In this document: positions 17,215-29,655 of the stretch, in pieces
How the letters are laid out: each line of letters starts with the position of its first letter
Numbering within the stretch: the first letter of the stretch is position 1
DNA from: an uncultured bacterium
GTDB lineage: Bacteria; Pseudomonadota; Alphaproteobacteria; Rhodospirillales; Rhodospirillaceae
Assembly: GCA_903888485.1 (NCBI GenBank)
Contig: CAISTS010000005.1
Location: 1-64,000 of the forward strand
DNA length: 64,000 bases
Direction: 5' to 3'
Made by a program: the position numbers and the translations under genes
Notes under the pieces: generated by a model
Database searches by the model: none
Seen by the model: the letters and a program-made list of their open reading frames with translations, nothing else
What the model was told of the DNA's origin: nothing

Positions 17215-19350
17215 TTAGCCGCCGGCGCCTTCGCCGCCGGCCGCCTGCTCGGTCTCCTTGCCGGTGGTCTGGTCGACGCGCTTCATCGACAGCTTCACCT
17301 TGCCGCGGTCGTCGACGCCCAGGCACTTCACATACACCGTGTCGCCTTCCTTCACGACGTCGCTCACTTGCGCGACGCGCTTGGGGGCCAGCTCGGAGAT
17401 GTGCACGAGGCCATCGCGCTTGCCGAGGAAGTTCACGAAGGCGCCGAAGTCCATGATCTTGACGACGGTGCCTTTGTAGATGACGCCCAGTTCCGGTTCG
17501 GCGACGATGTCTTTGATGCGACGGACGGCTTCTTCCATCATGGCCTGATCGGCCGAAGCGACGCGGACGGTGCCGTCGTCCTCGATATCGATCTTGGTGC
17601 CCGTGGATTCCTGCAGCTCGCGAATGATTTTGCCGCCGGTGCCGATGATCTCGCGGATCTTGTCCTTCGGCACGGTCAGCGTGGTGATGCGCGGCGCATG
17701 CTCGGCCACGTGATCGCGCGCGCCGGTCATGGCCTTGGCCATTTCGCCGAGGATGTGCAGACGCCCATCCTTCGCCTGACGCAAGGCGATTTCCATGATC
17801 TCCGGCGTGATGGACGTGATCTTGATGTCCATCTGCAGCGAGGTGACACCGGCTTCAGTGCCCGCCACCTTGAAGTCCATATCGCCCAGGTGATCTTCAT
17901 CGCCCAGGATGTCGGACAGCACGGCAAAATCCTTGCCTTCCTTGATCAGGCCCATGGCGATGCCGGCCACCGGACGTACCAAAGGTACGCCGGCGTCCAT
18001 CAGCGCGAGCGACGAGCCGCAGACCGTCGCCATGGACGACGAGCCGTTGGACTCGGTGATCTCGGAAACCAGACGCAAGGTGTAGGGGAACGCATCCTGA
18101 CCGGGGATCAAGGGATGCAGCGCGCGCCAGGCAAGCTTGCCGTGGCCGATTTCGCGGCGTCCGGGGCTGCCCATGCGGCCGGCTTCACCGACCGAATAGG
18201 GCGGGAAGTTGTAGTGCAGCATGAAGCGCTGGCGATACTCGCCTTCCAGCGCGTCGATGATCTGCTCGTCCTGACCGGTGCCGAGCGTGGTGGTGACCAA
18301 CGCCTGGGTCTCGCCGCGCGTGAACAGCGCCGAGCCGTGGGTGCGCGGCAGAATGCCGACTTCGATCTCGATCTGGCGCACGGTCTTGGTGTCGCGGCCG
18401 TCGATACGCTTGCCGGTCTTCAGGATGTTGCCGCGCACGACGTCGGCTTCCATGTGCTTCAGAATCCCGCCGGCCACCGCCAGTTCCGCGGGGTTGTCGC
18501 CCAGGCTGGCGACGGCTTTCTTCTTCACGTCGCCGACCGCCGTGTAGCGGTCCTGCTTGACCTGGTTCTTGTAAGCTTCTCCCAAGGGGCCGGCGAAAGC
18601 CGCGAGCTTGGCCTTCACGGCGGCCACTTCCGGCGCTTCGGCCGGGATATCGCGCGGTTCTTTGGCGCAGGCTTCGGCCAGAGCGATGATCATGTCGATC
18701 ACCGGCATCATCTGTTCGTGGCCGTATTTGACCGCGCCCAGCATGATCTCTTCCGACAATTCCTTGGCTTCGGATTCGACCATCAGCACGCCTTCGCGCG
18801 TGGCGGCGAGAACGAGGTCGAGGCTGGTCTTGTCGGTTTCATCCATCTTCGGGTTGAGCACGTACTGGCCGTCGACGTAGCCGACGCGCGCAGCACCAAT
18901 GGGACCCAGGAACGGGATACCCGAAATGGTCAGCGCCGCCGAAGCGCCGATCATGGCGACGACGTCGGGATCGTTCTTGAGGTCGTGCGACAGCACGGTG
19001 CAAACGACCTGGGTCTCGTTGCGATAGCCGTCGTGGAACAACGGACGGATCGGACGGTCGATGAGGCGCGACGTGAGAACTTCCTTCTCGGTCGGCCGGC
19101 CTTCGCGCTTGAAGAAGCCGCCGGGGATCTTGCCCGCGGCGAAGGTCTTCTCCTGGTAATTGACGGTCAGCGGGAAAAAGTCGACGCCGGGCTTCGGCGC
19201 TTTGGCGCCGACGGCGGTGCAGAGCACCGTGGTCTCGCCGTACGTGGCCAATACTGCGCCGTCGGCCTGGCGCGCGATCTTGCCGGTTTCGAGGACCAGC
19301 TTGCGGCCGCCCCAGTCGATTTCCTTACGCGTGACTTTGAACATGGACAT
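17215..19350 (-). CDS. pnp: Polyribonucleotide nucleotidyltransferase (PNPase)
   Basis: 711 residues, the full family length. Phosphorolytic 3'-5' exoribonuclease and degradosome partner. Two RNase PH domains are seen: the first with [20 protein letters not shown] and [20 protein letters not shown], the second with [20 protein letters not shown] and FNFPPYS-like [20 protein letters not shown]. Then comes the KH domain near residue 560 ([16 protein letters not shown]) and S1 near 620-690 ([18 protein letters not shown]). GAAGGAAG precedes the ATG. It lies downstream of rpsO as in most proteobacteria, with a long hairpin-containing leader. Confidence 0.97.
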   Translation of the reverse strand: MSMFKVTRKEIDWGGRKLVLETGKIARQADGAVLATYGETTVLCTAVGAKAPKPGVDFFPLTVNYQEKTFAAGKIPGGFFKREGRPTEKEVLTSRLIDRPIRPLFHDGYRNETQVVCTVLSHDLKNDPDVVAMIGASAALTISGIPFLGPIGAARVGYVDGQYVLNPKMDETDKTSLDLVLAATREGVLMVESEAKELSEEIMLGAVKYGHEQMMPVIDMIIALAEACAKEPRDIPAEAPEVAAVKAKLAAFAGPLGEAYKNQVKQDRYTAVGDVKKKAVASLGDNPAELAVAGGILKHMEADVVRGNILKTGKRIDGRDTKTVRQIEIEVGILPRTHGSALFTRGETQALVTTTLGTGQDEQIIDALEGEYRQRFMLHYNFPPYSVGEAGRMGSPGRREIGHGKLAWRALHPLIPGQDAFPYTLRLVSEITESNGSSSMATVCGSSLALMDAGVPLVRPVAGIAMGLIKEGKDFAVLSDILGDEDHLGDMDFKVAGTEAGVTSLQMDIKITSITPEIMEIALRQAKDGRLHILGEMAKAMTGARDHVAEHAPRITTLTVPKDKIREIIGTGGKIIRELQESTGTKIDIEDDGTVRVASADQAMMEEAVRRIKDIVAEPELGVIYKGTVVKIMDFGAFVNFLGKRDGLVHISELAPKRVAQVSDVVKEGDTVYVKCLGVDDRGKVKLSMKRVDQTTGKETEQAAGGEGAGG

Positions 19351-19395
19351 TTGAATACTTCCTTCTTACCCCATGGACCGGCACCGGATTGTGCG

Positions 19396-19462
19396 CTCGG
19401 CTCACCGTTTGGATGCCACCCCTTGGTGGCGCATACATACGGTCAGAGGCTAGCGAGCCGAG
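19396..19462 (-). promoter_or_regulatory. Structured pnp mRNA leader: nested three-helix stem-loop
   Basis: Inside the 345-nt rpsO-pnp gap three helices nest. The outer one is 8 bp, CTCGGCTC (19396-19403) with GAGCCGAG (19455-19462). The middle one is 5 bp, ACCGT (19404-19408) with ACGGT (19439-19443). The inner one is 6 bp, GCCACC (19415-19420) with GGTGGC (19425-19430), closing a CCTT loop. It ends about 45 nt before the pnp ATG. E. coli pnp is autoregulated through an RNase III-cleaved leader stem; a similar role here is inference. The remaining 19502-19695 shows no gene. Confidence 0.5.
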
Positions 19463-19473
19463 ATTTCGATCCC

Positions 19474-19501
19474 GCGCGGAATCACGAAAGTGAATCCGCG
19501 C
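19474..19501 (-). promoter_or_regulatory. Hairpin between rpsO and pnp
   Basis: The arms GCGCGGA and TCCGCGC pair perfectly, then after one A-A mismatch TCA and TGA pair, closing a six-base loop (CGAAAG on the plus strand). On the minus strand it lies upstream of the larger pnp leader structure, and it is followed by GGGATCG rather than a T-run. It is therefore more likely an RNA-processing or 3'-protecting hairpin for rpsO than an intrinsic terminator. Confidence 0.45.
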
Positions 19502-19695
19502 ACGTCACTCAAACGAGCCGCACATGCAGCTCCTTCGAAACTCACGCTTGGGCGCGACCTCGCGCCGCCAGCGTGTACAGCGGAAATCAGTTCGCCAAAC
19601 GCCGCCGCTGTATGGGAAATGCCGAAGGCGTCCGCTCGTTCAAAACGAGGGACGCGCGACGGTTTCCAACGACGTCTGGAGCAGTACGCAGCGCC

Positions 19696-19965
19696 TTAAC
19701 GCCGCAGGCCGAGACGGTTAATCAGATTGTCGTAGCGGCCCGTGTCCGTGCTCTTCAAGTAATCGAGCAGACGGCGACGCGTGCCGACCATGACGAGCAG
19801 GCCACGGCGGGAATGGTTGTCCTTGGTGTGGCCCTTGAGGTGCTCGGTGAGATTCTTGATGCGTTCGGAAAGAACCGCCACCTGGACTTCAGGCGAACCG
19901 GTGTCGCCCTGCTTGTTGGCATACTCTTGGATGAGCGCCTGCTTGCGCTCCGCACTAATCGACAT
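19696..19965 (-). CDS. rpsO: 30S ribosomal protein S15
   Basis: 89 residues, exactly the family length, from the ATG at 19965 with AAGGAGT upstream. S15 binds the central domain of 16S rRNA early in 30S assembly. Diagnostic stretches are [60 protein letters not shown] and [20 protein letters not shown]. It follows truB by 17 nt, the standard truB-rpsO-pnp order. Confidence 0.98.
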   Translation of the reverse strand: MSISAERKQALIQEYANKQGDTGSPEVQVAVLSERIKNLTEHLKGHTKDNHSRRGLLVMVGTRRRLLDYLKSTDTGRYDNLINRLGLRR

Positions 19966-19982
19966 CGGGTACTCCTTTAGGG

Positions 19983-20924
19983 TCAGTGGTTCAAAACACG
20001 GACGGGACGGACCATGCCGTTCCCGACCTCGGCCACCGCAATCAGCTTTTCCCCCCACAAGGCTTGGACGGCAGAGCCGTCGGCCAGTCCGGCCCCAGTG
20101 GGACCCGTGAGAGGGTTTCGCTTTACCACCGGCCAAAGTGCAATGGCTTGGCCAGAGGTCATGCGGCGAGCCTCTTCTTCGGTCAGGGCCAGAGCCGGGA
20201 TGTCGTCCAGGACGGTCTTAACCGGAAGAAGAACCTCAGAATCGGCGGCTTTATCGCCCAAAGCCTCCAGGTTTGCCAGGGAAATCGCGGTTTTTTCGGT
20301 GAAAATGCCGCAACGGGTACGCCTGAGGGCGGTGATGTGCCCCAGCGTGCCCAGGTGGTGGGACAGGTCCCGGACCAGGGCGCGGATATAGGTGCCCTTA
20401 CCGCAATCGACGGCAAAGCGAGCCCGGTCCGAGTCGAGCATCTCCACCAGGGTAAATCTGTGTACGTGCACGGGCCGGGGGGCCAGGACGACCTCTTCCT
20501 TGCGCCGGGCCAAGTCATAGGCGCGCTGGCCGTTCACTTTGATCGCGGAATAGTCGGGGGGGACCTGCGAGATCACGCCGGTGAAGGCGGGCAATGCTGC
20601 ATCGATTGCGGCAGCATCGGGCCGCACGTCCGACGCGCCGGTGACCGCACCTTCGCAGTCATCGGTGTCGCGCCCCTCGCCCCACTTCACTTCGAAGGTA
20701 TAGGTCTTGATGCCGTCCATGGCGTAGTTGACGGTCTTGGTGGCCTCACCCAAGGCGATGGGCAAGACGCCGGTCGCCAGGGGATCGAGCGTGCCGCCGT
20801 GGCCGACCTTGGCTGCATCGAGCGCGCGTTTGACGCGCGCCACGACCGCTGCCGCGGTCAAGCCTGCGGGTTTATCGACGGCGATCCAGCCGGAAATGGG
20901 GCGGCCCTTCTGCTTGCGGGCCAC
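19983..20924 (-). CDS. truB: tRNA pseudouridine(55) synthase
   Basis: 313 residues. Isomerises U55 in the T-loop of tRNAs. Starts at GTG 20924, whose G is shared with the rbfA stop (TAGTG), so the two are translationally coupled. Motifs: [20 protein letters not shown], the catalytic-aspartate loop [36 protein letters not shown] and [20 protein letters not shown]. The C-terminal 70 residues form the PUA-like extension with [11 protein letters not shown]. Confidence 0.96.
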   Translation of the reverse strand: MARKQKGRPISGWIAVDKPAGLTAAAVVARVKRALDAAKVGHGGTLDPLATGVLPIALGEATKTVNYAMDGIKTYTFEVKWGEGRDTDDCEGAVTGASDVRPDAAAIDAALPAFTGVISQVPPDYSAIKVNGQRAYDLARRKEEVVLAPRPVHVHRFTLVEMLDSDRARFAVDCGKGTYIRALVRDLSHHLGTLGHITALRRTRCGIFTEKTAISLANLEALGDKAADSEVLLPVKTVLDDIPALALTEEEARRMTSGQAIALWPVVKRNPLTGPTGAGLADGSAVQALWGEKLIAVAEVGNGMVRPVRVLNH

Positions 20925-21355
20925 TATTCTTCCTCGTCGGAACGACGGGGCAGCGCGTCGGCCGTTTCGTCGCCCCAGATGTCGCGCGCGACTTCCGGTT
21001 TGTGCAACAGGCGCGAGATGTGCTCGGCCTCATCAAAGGTGGTGTCGGCGGCGAATATCAGGTCCGGGATGAACTTGAACGTTACCCGGCTCGCCACTTC
21101 GCGGCGAAGGAACGGCTTCACACGCTTGAGGCCCTCCAGAATTTTGGGCATGTCGCCGCCGCCGAGCGGCACCACATATACCCGCGCATGGCGCAGGTCC
21201 GGGCTGGGACGCACTTCCGTGACGGTCAGACGCACATCGTACAGCGCCGGATCGCGGAAGGCTTCGCGTTCGAAGATGCCGGCCAGCACATGGCGAAGCT
21301 CTTCGCCTATGCGCAATTGCCGCTGGCCCGGCGCTTTAGGCCGCTGTCTCGCCAT
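20924..21355 (-). CDS. rbfA: Ribosome-binding factor A
   Basis: 143 residues with the KH-type fold of RbfA, which helps mature the 16S 5' end and 30S subunits. Visible are RQLRIGEELRHVLAGIFERE, VRPSPDLRHARVYVVPLGG and LRREVASRVTFKFIPDLIFA, followed by the ISRLLHK helix typical of the family. It lies between infB (24 nt upstream) and truB (1-nt overlap), the standard order. Confidence 0.95.
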   Translation of the reverse strand: MARQRPKAPGQRQLRIGEELRHVLAGIFEREAFRDPALYDVRLTVTEVRPSPDLRHARVYVVPLGGGDMPKILEGLKRVKPFLRREVASRVTFKFIPDLIFAADTTFDEAEHISRLLHKPEVARDIWGDETADALPRRSDEEE

Positions 21356-21379
21356 GGGCGTTGCCTTCCTTCGCTGGTC

Positions 21380-23908
<2,529 letters not shown>

Positions 23909-23951
23909 GCTTTCCTAACCGTACCTTCTAAAAACGCTTCAGCGCTCTTCT

Positions 23952-24617
23952 TTACTCTTTGCGCACGCCGGCATAACGGCCGGCATCCTCAAGCAACGTC
24001 ACCGTCAACCGGCCCGGCAGCAACGCAACGTGCACAACGGCATTGCGCCCGAGAGCCGTTCCCAATTCAGCGCCGGTAAAGACATCCACCATCGGCACCT
24101 GCGGTGCGAGTGCCGCAAACTTGCGACGCTCCTGGGACGAACCGTCCGCCGCTTCGAACAAAGCCGCAGTGCGTCCGCCCGAAATCTGAGCGCGTACCTT
24201 CTCTGCTCCGGCGGCCACCAGTCCGGCGCGACGCGCCAAACCAAGATGATTGAGACAGCGGCGTTTCAATTGCTCGGCAACGGTATCGGCCAAGTCCGCC
24301 GCAACAATCACGCTCTTACGTGCGGCCTTGGCGAACATCCGCTTGGACGCCGCTGTTTCTATCATAGCGCGCTCGGCCCTCAACCACAAACCCCGCCCCG
24401 GCAGGCGGGCCTCTACGTCGGGAACCAGTATGTCTCCCGGCCCCACGACAAATCGGATCAGTCGCGCCGTCGGCAGCGACTCGCCCGTGGCGATGCAGCG
24501 CCGGTTGGGCCCAGTCTCTGCCTCGATCTCGGTCTCCGGCGCCTCGGCCGCGTCCGGGCCGGTGTCTTGCGGCTCCATGCTCACGTCCAGCACCACATCC
24601 AAAGCCCGCTCCGCCAC
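23952..24617 (-). CDS. YlxR (RnpM-like) / L7Ae-like RNA-binding fusion protein
   Basis: 221 residues. After an acidic N-terminus, residues about 38-115 are a YlxR (DUF448) domain: RRCIATGESLPTARLIRFVV, then DVEARLPGRGLWLRAERAMI. Residues about 118-215 look like an L7Ae/YbxF-type RNA-binding domain (RRCLNHLGLARRAGLVAAGA and RNAVVHVALLPGRLTVTLL). YlxR of Firmicutes modulates RNase P; in alphaproteobacteria the fusion is common between nusA and infB. The start is GTG 24617; an ATG at 24578 with GGACGTGAGC before it is a reasonable alternative. Confidence 0.85.
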   Translation of the reverse strand: MAERALDVVLDVSMEPQDTGPDAAEAPETEIEAETGPNRRCIATGESLPTARLIRFVVGPGDILVPDVEARLPGRGLWLRAERAMIETAASKRMFAKAARKSVIVAADLADTVAEQLKRRCLNHLGLARRAGLVAAGAEKVRAQISGGRTAALFEAADGSSQERRKFAALAPQVPMVDVFTGAELGTALGRNAVVHVALLPGRLTVTLLEDAGRYAGVRKE

Positions 24618-24634
24618 TAATGCGTGCGCGCCGT

Positions 24635-26182
<1,548 letters not shown>

Positions 26183-26195
26183 CGTCTTTACTCCG

Positions 26196-26708
26196 TTAAG
26201 CGTTATCGTTGTCCGGTTTGCCGCTGCGGCTGGCCGTTGCGGCAATCAGTTCGTCGGTCAGCACCAGTTTGGCGGTGCTGATGTTCTCAAGGGCGACGAC
26301 GTGGTCGACGCCGTCCATGCGTATCGTCACTTTGCCATCGACCAGTCCTTCGAGGCGGCCGCGGAAACGTTTGCGCGTATTCACCGGCACCCGGGTCTCA
26401 AGCTTGATCAAGAAACCGGCGTAGGTCGCAAAATCCTTCGGCCGCGTCAGTGGCCGGTCGATGCCCGCGGAACTCACTTCCAAATCGTAGGTGCCGGGCA
26501 ACGGGTCCTCGACGTCGAAGATCGCCGAGAGCGCGTTGCTGATCTCCTCGCAATCGGCGACCGAGATCTGGCTACCGTCGCGCCGGTCCGCCATCACCTG
26601 CAGCGTGCGCCGGCCGTCGCTGCCAGTAATCGCGATGCGCACCACCTCGAAGCCCATGGCTTCAAGGGTCGGCTCAACGCGGGCTTCAAGATGTGGCAAT
26701 CGTTCCAA
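26196..26708 (-). CDS. rimP: Ribosome maturation factor RimP
   Basis: About 170 residues. Needed for 30S maturation. There is no ATG near the expected N-terminus: the homologous region begins at HLEARVEPTLEAMGFEVVRI, and I chose TTG 26708 (TTG 26699 also possible). The frame is open back to 26843 but would then cross the terminator-like hairpin. Other family stretches are SVADCEEISNALSAIFDVED and YDLEVSSAGIDRPLTRPKDF. First gene of rimP-nusA-ylxR-infB, with its own promoter and attenuator-like leader. Confidence 0.92.
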   Translation of the reverse strand: MERLPHLEARVEPTLEAMGFEVVRIAITGSDGRRTLQVMADRRDGSQISVADCEEISNALSAIFDVEDPLPGTYDLEVSSAGIDRPLTRPKDFATYAGFLIKLETRVPVNTRKRFRGRLEGLVDGKVTIRMDGVDHVVALENISTAKLVLTDELIAATASRSGKPDNDNA

Positions 26709-26728
26709 GCGTCCCGTTCCAAACGTGC

Positions 26729-26771
26729 GGGAAGCGGGCAATAAAAAAAGTGGGCAATCGGCCCACTTCCC
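26729..26771 (-). terminator. Attenuator-like intrinsic terminator in the rimP leader
   Basis: On the minus strand an 8-bp stem, AAGTGGGC and GCCCACTT (26768-26761 and 26755-26748) with a five-base loop, runs directly into seven T residues, a textbook intrinsic terminator. A third element, GCCCGCTTCCC (26739-26729), is complementary to the 11-base sequence GGGAAGTGGGC (26771-26761) apart from one G-U pair. The first arm could therefore form either of two helices. It lies between the predicted promoter and the rimP start, fitting attenuation rather than simple trmB termination. An alphaproteobacterial rimP-leader RNA family has been described, as I recall. Confidence 0.65.
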
Positions 26772-26800
26772 AAGGTATCCTAATGGTGAAGATGGTCGCT

Positions 26801-26829
26801 GATATAATGCGATTTTTGGCGGAATACAA
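26801..26829 (-). promoter_or_regulatory. Predicted sigma-70-type promoter of the rimP-nusA-infB operon
   Basis: Minus strand: TTGTAT (26829-26824), 17-nt spacer, TATATC (26806-26801). The start point would fall near 26794, about 25 nt before the terminator-like hairpin and about 85 nt before the rimP start. It lies just after the trmB stop at 26857. Found by eye; the hexamers each have two mismatches to consensus. Confidence 0.5.
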
Positions 26830-26856
26830 GGTGTTTCCGGCAATGCGCGCCGCGGT

Positions 26857-27561
26857 TCAACCGCCGCGCGGTCGGCGCGAGAAATTCAAAAAAACCGGGG
26901 TGCGGCCCGCGGCAATGGCCTTTTCCTCGTAGCGGGTCGCGGTCGAGTCGGCGGGCCTAAGCCGCCAATCTCCTGGGTTTTGCGCCTCCCAAAGGAAGGC
27001 TGGATGGCGGGGCGCGTGCACCAATGTCCACTCGATATAGGTGGGATGATCGCTGGCGACGCGGAATTCGCCGCCGTCGATCAAGACCTCCGCCAGCCGG
27101 TCCAACATGGATGTGCTGATGAATCGGCGCTTGGCGTGGCGGCTCTTAGGCCACGGGTCCGGAAACAGCAGCGAAACGCGCGCCAGACTGGCCGGCTTCA
27201 GCCGTGGCAACAGGTGGCGCACGTCATTGTCGTAGATGCGCACGTTGCCGAGTTGGCGTTCCGCGACATAGCGCAGCAGCGAGGCGACGCCATTGACGAA
27301 GACCTCGCAGCCCACGAAACCGATCTCGGGGTTGGCCTCGGCCTGGGCGGCCAAATGCTCGCCGCTACCAAAACCGATCTCCAGCCGAACGGCGGATTTT
27401 CCGGGGAATAGTGATTTAAAATCAATATCTTGATCCCCGGGCGCTATGCGCAGCTCGGGAAGCAAGCTGTCCAGAAGCGAGAGCCGTCCCGCCTTGAGCG
27501 GCTTGCCCTTACGACGGCCGTAGAACTGAATCCGTGGCGCGTTTTCAGGTGAAGTGGTCAC
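26857..27561 (-). CDS. trmB: tRNA (guanine(46)-N7)-methyltransferase
   Basis: 234 residues from GTG 27561. SAM-dependent methylation of G46 in the tRNA variable loop. Motifs: AVRLEIGFGSGEHLAAQAEA (SAM loop), NPEIGFVGCEVFVNGVASLL, and the TrmB signature ARVSLLFPDPWPKSRHAKRR, then LIDGGEFRVASDHPTYIEW. The N-terminal IQFYGRRKGKPLKAGRLSLL is typical of alphaproteobacterial members. Downstream of metK by 72 nt on the same strand. Confidence 0.95.
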   Translation of the reverse strand: MTTSPENAPRIQFYGRRKGKPLKAGRLSLLDSLLPELRIAPGDQDIDFKSLFPGKSAVRLEIGFGSGEHLAAQAEANPEIGFVGCEVFVNGVASLLRYVAERQLGNVRIYDNDVRHLLPRLKPASLARVSLLFPDPWPKSRHAKRRFISTSMLDRLAEVLIDGGEFRVASDHPTYIEWTLVHAPRHPAFLWEAQNPGDWRLRPADSTATRYEEKAIAAGRTPVFLNFSRRPRGG

Positions 27562-27633
27562 CGGTTCACCGTCCGAAAATGCGCCAAACCTAAAGACCGA
27601 GCCTGATCGCTCCGCAATCAGGTGGGAAGGAGC

Positions 27634-28806
<1,173 letters not shown>

Positions 28807-28820
28807 GGCGCTCTCCTGAA

Positions 28821-28867
28821 CTTTGGGAAAATCGGGTGCCTAAGGTCCCCCCAAAGGCCCGCCCGAC
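28821..28867 (-). promoter_or_regulatory. Possible H-type pseudoknot in the metK leader
   Basis: Minus strand, 5' to 3': TCGGG (28866-28862), CTTTGGG (28856-28850), CCCGA (28836-28832), TTTT, CCCAAAG (28827-28821), then two bases and the Shine-Dalgarno AGGAG (28817-28813). The first and third segments pair (5 bp plus a G-U), and the second and fourth pair perfectly over 7 bp, interleaved as in an H-type pseudoknot. SAM-II, SAM-V and SAM/SAH riboswitches use such a layout. I cannot match this sequence to their consensus, and GC-rich DNA forms such pairings by chance. Confidence 0.35.
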
Positions 28868-28930
28868 GTAAAGGAAAGCCCCGGTTTTTGCAAGAGTCTG
28901 GGGCGCGGGGCCGACAAACCGCAGGGCGCG

Positions 28931-28966
28931 AATCAAAACGCCGCCGCAAGTGGTCTTGCGGCGGCG
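28931..28966 (-). terminator. Intrinsic terminator after the HTH regulator gene
   Basis: A 12-bp perfect stem, CGCCGCCGCAAG (28939-28950) with CTTGCGGCGGCG (28955-28966) around a four-base loop, is followed on the minus strand by TTTTGATT. It lies 25 nt after the stop of the PraR-like gene and before metK. Transcription of metK should therefore start mostly downstream of it, around 28870-28930, where I see no strong promoter hexamers. Confidence 0.75.
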
Positions 28967-28990
28967 TGTGGGTGTTAAAGCGGCGTGGAC

Positions 28991-29485
28991 CTAATCCTCG
29001 GTCGGCTCTTCCGGCGAAGCCAGTGACTTGGCCAGTTCGTAAATACGGCGCCGCACGTGATAGTCCTTGATGCGGTAGTAAGCGCGCACAAGTTCAAGCG
29101 TCTCGCGCCTGGTCATGGGATCGTTCTCGCGCGGCTCGACGTCCGGGGTTTCGACCGAAAGATTACGCGGACTGGCGCTGGCGGTCGCATCGTCCATTTC
29201 TTTGAAGAAGAAGGACATCGGGCAATCCAAGACGCGGCTGAGATCCCACAGGCGGCTCGCGCCGATCCGGTTGGCGCCGCGCTCGTACTTCTGCACCTGC
29301 TGGAAGGTGAGGCCGATGGCTTCGCCCAGCTTCTCCTGGCTCATGCCGAGCAAGGTCCGGCGCAAGCGCACGCGGCTGCCCACGTGGACATCGACCGGGT
29401 TCGGTTTGCCCGATGGCATACGCCCGCGTGTCGAACGCGCCGTAGCGGTGTCGTCGAGAGCGTCATCTTCCTTCGGTAAACCCAT
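28991..29485 (-). CDS. XRE/Cro-type helix-turn-helix regulator, PraR/PhrR-like
   Basis: 164 residues. The HTH lies at about residues 32-90: HVGSRVRLRRTLLGMSQEKL, GEAIGLTFQQVQKYERGANR, IGASRLWDLSRVLDCPMSFF. The tail carries a conserved basic helix, RRETLELVRAYYRIKDYHVR. In rhizobia the homologue at this position, between lnt (actA) and metK, is PhrR/PraR, a regulator linked to low-pH response and quorum sensing. The same neighbours here support orthology. An ATG at 29419 is an alternative start. Its targets here are unknown. The 170-nt upstream region has a TATAAC hexamer near the gene but no good -35. Confidence 0.85.
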   Translation of the reverse strand: MGLPKEDDALDDTATARSTRGRMPSGKPNPVDVHVGSRVRLRRTLLGMSQEKLGEAIGLTFQQVQKYERGANRIGASRLWDLSRVLDCPMSFFFKEMDDATASASPRNLSVETPDVEPRENDPMTRRETLELVRAYYRIKDYHVRRRIYELAKSLASPEEPTED

Positions 29486-29655
29486 GGCAAACCCTAAATG
29501 TTATAGGCGTACAAAAAACATATGCCTGTCGCGAAATGCCGACAACGACTCTACCGACCGTTGCAAGAAGGGGGCGTCAGCACCACTATTTGACACCAAA
29601 ACCCGCGTGAAATCAAACCAACAGACCCAATTTCTCGAAGGGTTTTAACCCTAGG

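Noticed and set aside
17368-19980. 870-codon plus-strand open frame opposite pnp and rpsO
   Set aside because: Antisense shadow caused by high GC at third positions; it crosses two well-supported genes and has His/Asp/Arg-rich composition without recognisable motifs.
26709-26843. Longer RimP start at 26843
   Set aside because: Those 45 codons would pass through the intrinsic-terminator hairpin and T-run and show no similarity to RimP N-termini.
29543-29563. CAACG-N11-CGTTG upstream of the PraR-like gene as an autoregulatory operator
   Set aside because: The PraR site as I recall it is CAAC-N3-GTTG; the spacing here differs and five-base arms arise easily by chance.
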